Below are positions 7,201-9,426 of a DNA stretch of 9,426 nt, one piece after another (position 1 is the first letter of the stretch; each line of letters starts with the position of its first letter). The position numbers and the translations under genes were made by a program. The stretch comes from JAEUMY01 sp031394355 (lineage in GTDB: Bacteria; Pseudomonadota; Gammaproteobacteria; Burkholderiales; Usitatibacteraceae), in assembly GCA_031394355.1 (NCBI GenBank), contig JANNSU010000046.1, positions 1 through 9,426 on the forward strand, in the 5' to 3' direction. The notes under the pieces were generated by a model, which was not told the DNA's origin, ran no database searches, and saw nothing but the letters and a program-made list of their open reading frames with translations.

Positions 7201-9426
7201 GTTGCAACCACTTCGCCCATCCTGCGCAGCGCCGACCTCACCGCGCTGCAGACGCTGGGCAGCATCGAGTCCATTGTCGAAGTTCCCGCCTCGTTGACTG
7301 ATGTGGCGTCGATTTCCATCCTTTCCGACAACGGTGACACGGTGTTCTATCCCGGCGGTCCTGTAGCCAAAGACTTGTTGATCGCCAACCACAAGAAATT
7401 CCGCAGCGACATCGTTGCGCTGGGTGCCGGCACCTACAAGATTCACCAGGTGCAGGGCAGCGGTAACTTGAGCCCGCTGGCAGGCCAGACTGTCACCATC
7501 GAAGGCATCGTGACAGGTGTCTATCAATCAGCCGGCAGCCTGGGCGGGTTTTATATGCAGGAAGAAGACGTGGACGCCGATGCGGACCCGACAACTTCCG
7601 AAGGCATCCTTATCTTGACCACGGCGACAACTGTCGCGGTCGGCGACAAGGTCCGGGTCACAGGTGCGGCCCAAGAGCAGTTCAACCAGACCAAAATCAA
7701 TCCCGTGACTTCAGTCACCATCGTGGGCGGCGGCAATCCCTTGCCGACGGCGGTCAGCGTCAGCTTTCCTGTCCCGGCGGACGTCGGCGGTGTGGCCTTC
7801 CTCGAGCGCGTGGAGGGAATGCGCGTGACCTTCCCGCAACAGCTCACGGTGACGGAGCACTTCCAGCTGGCCCAGTTCGGCCAGGTGGTGTTGTCATCCG
7901 GTGGCCGCCAGCTGCAGCCGACCAGCTTCATCGACCCCAACGACACGGTCGCATCCGGCACCACCAGCACGGGCACGTCCAACGTAGCAGCCGTGACCGC
8001 GCAAGCCGATCTCAACGCGCGCAGCCGCATCGTCATGGACGACGGCAACAACACCAGCTACCCCAGCCCGATTCCGTTCTGGGATGGTGCGGTGAATACC
8101 CTGCGTTCGGGCTCCACGGTCGACAACCTGACCGGCATCATCGCCTTTGACTTCAGCCTGTTCCGGGTGTTGCCCACCGCGACCCCGACCTACGGCTACG
8201 CTGCCCGTCCGGCCGGACCGCCGCCCCTGGGTGCCGCCACTCTCAAGGTGGGTAGCTTCAACGTGCTTAACTACTTCAACGGCAACGGTTCGCTGCTGGA
8301 AAATCCTTCCGGCGGCTGGCAGCCCTATTCGGGCAATTCCGACCAGCGTGGCGCGCACAGCCTGGCTGAATTCAACCGCCAGTGGCCCAAGACTGTTGCG
8401 GCCATCAATGGCATGGGTGCAGATGTGGTCGGCCTTCTGGAGATCGAGAACGACGGCATTGGCAACGACTCGGCCATCTTTGATCTGGTCACGCGACTGA
8501 ACGCCGCCGCAGGCCCCGGTACGTGGTCTTTCGTGGCGGACCCGGTCAATGCGGGCCCCTGGGGGCCGGTCGGGCAGGCGGGTTCCATCAACGGCAGCAC
8601 GGACGCAATCAAGCCCGCCATCATCTACAAGTCCGCGGTGGTGACCCCGAGTGGCCTGTCGCAGACTGTCAACGATGCAGCGTTCTCTAACGGTCGCGCA
8701 CCGGTCGCACAGACCTTCACGCTCAATCAGAACGGTGCCAAGTTCACAGTCGTCATGAACCACTTCAAGTCGAAGAGCTCATCCGGTGCGAGCGGGCTCG
8801 ACAACGATCAGGGCGATGGTCAAGGCGCGTTCAACAATCGCCGCAAGCTGCAGGCCGCCGCATTGGTCACCTTCATCAACAGCCTCAAGGTCAGTTCGGG
8901 CGACGATGACGTCATCATCCTGGGCGATTTCAATGCCTACGAGGAAGAAGACCCCATCGACATCCTCCGCGCAGGCGGTATGACCAAGATCAGTCAAGGT
9001 TACTCGTATGCATTCAATGGCCAGTTCGGCTCGCTCGACCATGCCATGGGCACAGCAAGCGTGCTCCCGCAGGTCACGGGTCAGGGCAAATGGAACATCA
9101 ATGCCGATGAGCCGCTCAACCTCGACTACAACGTCGAAAACCGCAATGTCACGGGTTGCATCATCGGCACACCTTCCGGCAACAACTGCACTACGCCTGA
9201 TTACTGGGCCGCGACTCCGTTCCGGTCATCTGACCATGATGCGGTGTTGGTAGGGTTGAATCTTGGTGGGGTGGCACCTCTTGCCCCCAAGCGCTCCGAC
9301 TTCAACGGCGACGGCAAGAGCGACGTCCTGCTGCGTAACCAGAACGGTTCGAACTACATCTGGCACCTGGACGGCACCAATCTGGCGGGTGGCAACGTCG
9401 CCATTCCCACCTCAGGCGGGTTGCCG
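4249..9426 (+). CDS. Giant secreted ExeM/NucH-like nuclease with VCBS tail (3' partial)
   Basis: The frame is open from ATG 4249 to the right edge: 1726 codons, no stop. Residues 1-25 are a signal peptide (Lys2, Arg9, hydrophobic core, Ala-rich cleavage site). Residues about 26-365 are a beta-rich, propeller-like domain of unknown function. Two Calx-beta domains follow (about 367-480 and 486-598, each ending near an acidic DD/DND), then an Ig- or cadherin-like domain (602-702). Residues about 710-1058 match DUF3616 (VADDEDQVIRLY, EIDIEAAMKVGSRIYWVASH). Residues 1063-1320 are OB-fold-like, as in ExeM nucleases (SPLAGQTVTIEGIVTG). The endonuclease/exonuclease/phosphatase domain spans about 1333-1668: Asn1338 in SFNVLNYF, Glu1398 in LLEIEND, His1505 in NHFKSK, Asp1560 and Asn1562 in LGDFNAY, Asp1597-His1598 in SLDHAM, Asp1662-His1663 in SSDHDAV. 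All expected metal and catalytic motifs are present. It should degrade extracellular DNA. The VCBS tail starts at residue 1684. Confidence 0.93.
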   Translation, partial: MKISSLLARIALLLVAVAANFAAAAPFTPGNIVVYRVGTGTGSLVNTGNPVFLDEYSPAGTLVQSIVLPTAASGDNKPFAASGTSTSEGLLSRSADGKFLIMGGYGVTVPFASSLSASTGATVPRIVARVDALGNVDTRTALTDFASGNNPRSAASLDGSEIWVGGGAGGVRYTTFGAGAGAPTTSVQLATTPTNIRQVAVIGTKLYLTSGSSPFQGISSFGVDAPTTTGQMATLLFTPATVSPYQFCLMDLNVAVAGVDTAYVADDGAGALTKYSLVGGNWVSNGVVGVDADDYRGLACRQTGPSTVALFAVRKGGSSATGGGELVSLTDSSGYNGAFLGTPVLLATAATNTAFRGVAMTPEAPASPTVQLACAGNNATEAAPVAITCTVTASANVVGNQNVTVNVSGINVTPTDYTLGGAALSGNTLTLTDGTSSAQFTFTIQNDSDVEGVETSFITISAPSAGIQLGATVQQSVVLLDDEAQSVFIQVSAPSGAETSPVATSITVTAIASGPVNGNQTVQVGVAGTNITAGDYTLSNGGVITILSGQTQGALTFTITDDALTEATETAVLTLNTPSAGLVLGGDITRNIDIIDNDGAANNLPTIACAVSAFSGVVSDPTNPTFSCTVTDVETAVGALTVTGTSANPAVVPNANISAVNVNGTVTVSIVPTGVGYANPITLTVTDASLGTAQTTIDYASSAASLTPATSRFHIGKSDASTAVAIDANHMFVADDEDQVIRLYSRTNSGLPLATFNFTPTNGSGDAPLGLTDINGGVPREIDIEAAMKVGSRIYWVASHSNRSNGNAAPNRSRIFSTEVGGSGAASTLTYVSRYDHLRTDLLNWDSSNAHGLGANHFGFVASAAPGIAPEVAGGDGFNIEGVVLAPDGTTAYIAFRAPISPASARTQALIVPVNNFAALVDGAVNGGTAGSAVFGAPILLNLGGRGIREIGKNAANQYLIVAGPHDTATGNAPKDFRFYTWDGVATTSPILRSADLTALQTLGSIESIVEVPASLTDVASISILSDNGDTVFYPGGPVAKDLLIANHKKFRSDIVALGAGTYKIHQVQGSGNLSPLAGQTVTIEGIVTGVYQSAGSLGGFYMQEEDVDADADPTTSEGILILTTATTVAVGDKVRVTGAAQEQFNQTKINPVTSVTIVGGGNPLPTAVSVSFPVPADVGGVAFLERVEGMRVTFPQQLTVTEHFQLAQFGQVVLSSGGRQLQPTSFIDPNDTVASGTTSTGTSNVAAVTAQADLNARSRIVMDDGNNTSYPSPIPFWDGAVNTLRSGSTVDNLTGIIAFDFSLFRVLPTATPTYGYAARPAGPPPLGAATLKVGSFNVLNYFNGNGSLLENPSGGWQPYSGNSDQRGAHSLAEFNRQWPKTVAAINGMGADVVGLLEIENDGIGNDSAIFDLVTRLNAAAGPGTWSFVADPVNAGPWGPVGQAGSINGSTDAIKPAIIYKSAVVTPSGLSQTVNDAAFSNGRAPVAQTFTLNQNGAKFTVVMNHFKSKSSSGASGLDNDQGDGQGAFNNRRKLQAAALVTFINSLKVSSGDDDVIILGDFNAYEEEDPIDILRAGGMTKISQGYSYAFNGQFGSLDHAMGTASVLPQVTGQGKWNINADEPLNLDYNVENRNVTGCIIGTPSGNNCTTPDYWAATPFRSSDHDAVLVGLNLGGVAPLAPKRSDFNGDGKSDVLLRNQNGSNYIWHLDGTNLAGGNVAIPTSGGLP
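9298..9426 (+). repeat. First A-type module of the shared VCBS cassette in the nuclease (partial)
   Basis: It matches 2624-2752 of the protease gene with two differences in 129 bases (9309 and 9324), both synonymous. It carries the features found only in protease module A1 (QNGSN, SGGLP). The identity begins just after a similar linker, LAPKRSDF here against LAKKRTDF in the protease. The window ends inside the module. Confidence 0.92.

Noticed and set aside
6727..7527. Long open frame on the - strand (266 codons)
   Set aside because: It is antisense to the DUF3616 part of the nuclease, which has a convincing sense translation. No domain is seen.
7894..8763. Long open frame on the - strand (289 codons)
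   Set aside because: It is antisense to the nuclease catalytic region, whose sense frame contains all expected motifs.

Overview
The window is GC-rich and densely coding on the + strand. It carries parts of three neighbouring genes for large secreted proteins, all read left to right: the last 56 codons of an upstream gene (1-169), a complete subtilisin-like (S8) serine protease (713-3619), and a giant extracellular nuclease (4249 to beyond the right edge; 1726 codons visible, no stop seen). The signal peptides, the paired cysteines, the domain set (Calx-beta, DUF3616, ExeM-type nuclease, VCBS/FG-GAP repeats) and the terminator style suggest a Gram-negative, probably gammaproteobacterial, organism. 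A Xanthomonadales-like soil or water bacterium is a guess from overall character, not proven here.

The unifying theme is the C-terminal tail. All three genes carry the same tail of about 55-residue VCBS/FG-GAP modules with a calcium-loop motif (DFNGDGK[SA]D). In the protease there are six modules in the order A-B-A-B-A-B, which is three 330-bp direct repeats. The upstream gene fragment is almost base-for-base the last module of the protease. The nuclease, at the window edge, is almost base-for-base the first module of the protease. All base differences in these two comparisons are synonymous. The identity starts at a short linker (LA-x-KR) and stops at the stop codon, so the tail behaves like an exchangeable cassette fitted to unrelated catalytic domains.

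The two intergenic stretches contain wreckage of further modules. A decayed VCBS module at 260-474 still ends in the same Asn-Pro-Lys-stop as the live tails. A second, frameshifted module of a different VCBS subtype lies at 3671-3908. A 12-bp perfect palindrome, GCGAATATTCGC, occurs three times (182-193, 489-500, 3986-3997), always between genes. Two of these copies lie 12 and 14 bases after an Asn-Pro-Lys-stop tail end. A strong hairpin (3941-3971) and a cluster of smaller inverted repeats precede the nuclease gene.

Functionally the region looks like a secreted degradative island: a protease and a DNase that would attack extracellular protein and DNA (nutrient scavenging, biofilm turnover or predation). 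The common tail probably provides shared surface attachment, secretion or calcium-dependent folding. The most interesting point is the apparent copying and decay of the shared tail and its association with the palindrome. There is no CRISPR array, tRNA, rRNA, transposase or phage gene in the window.
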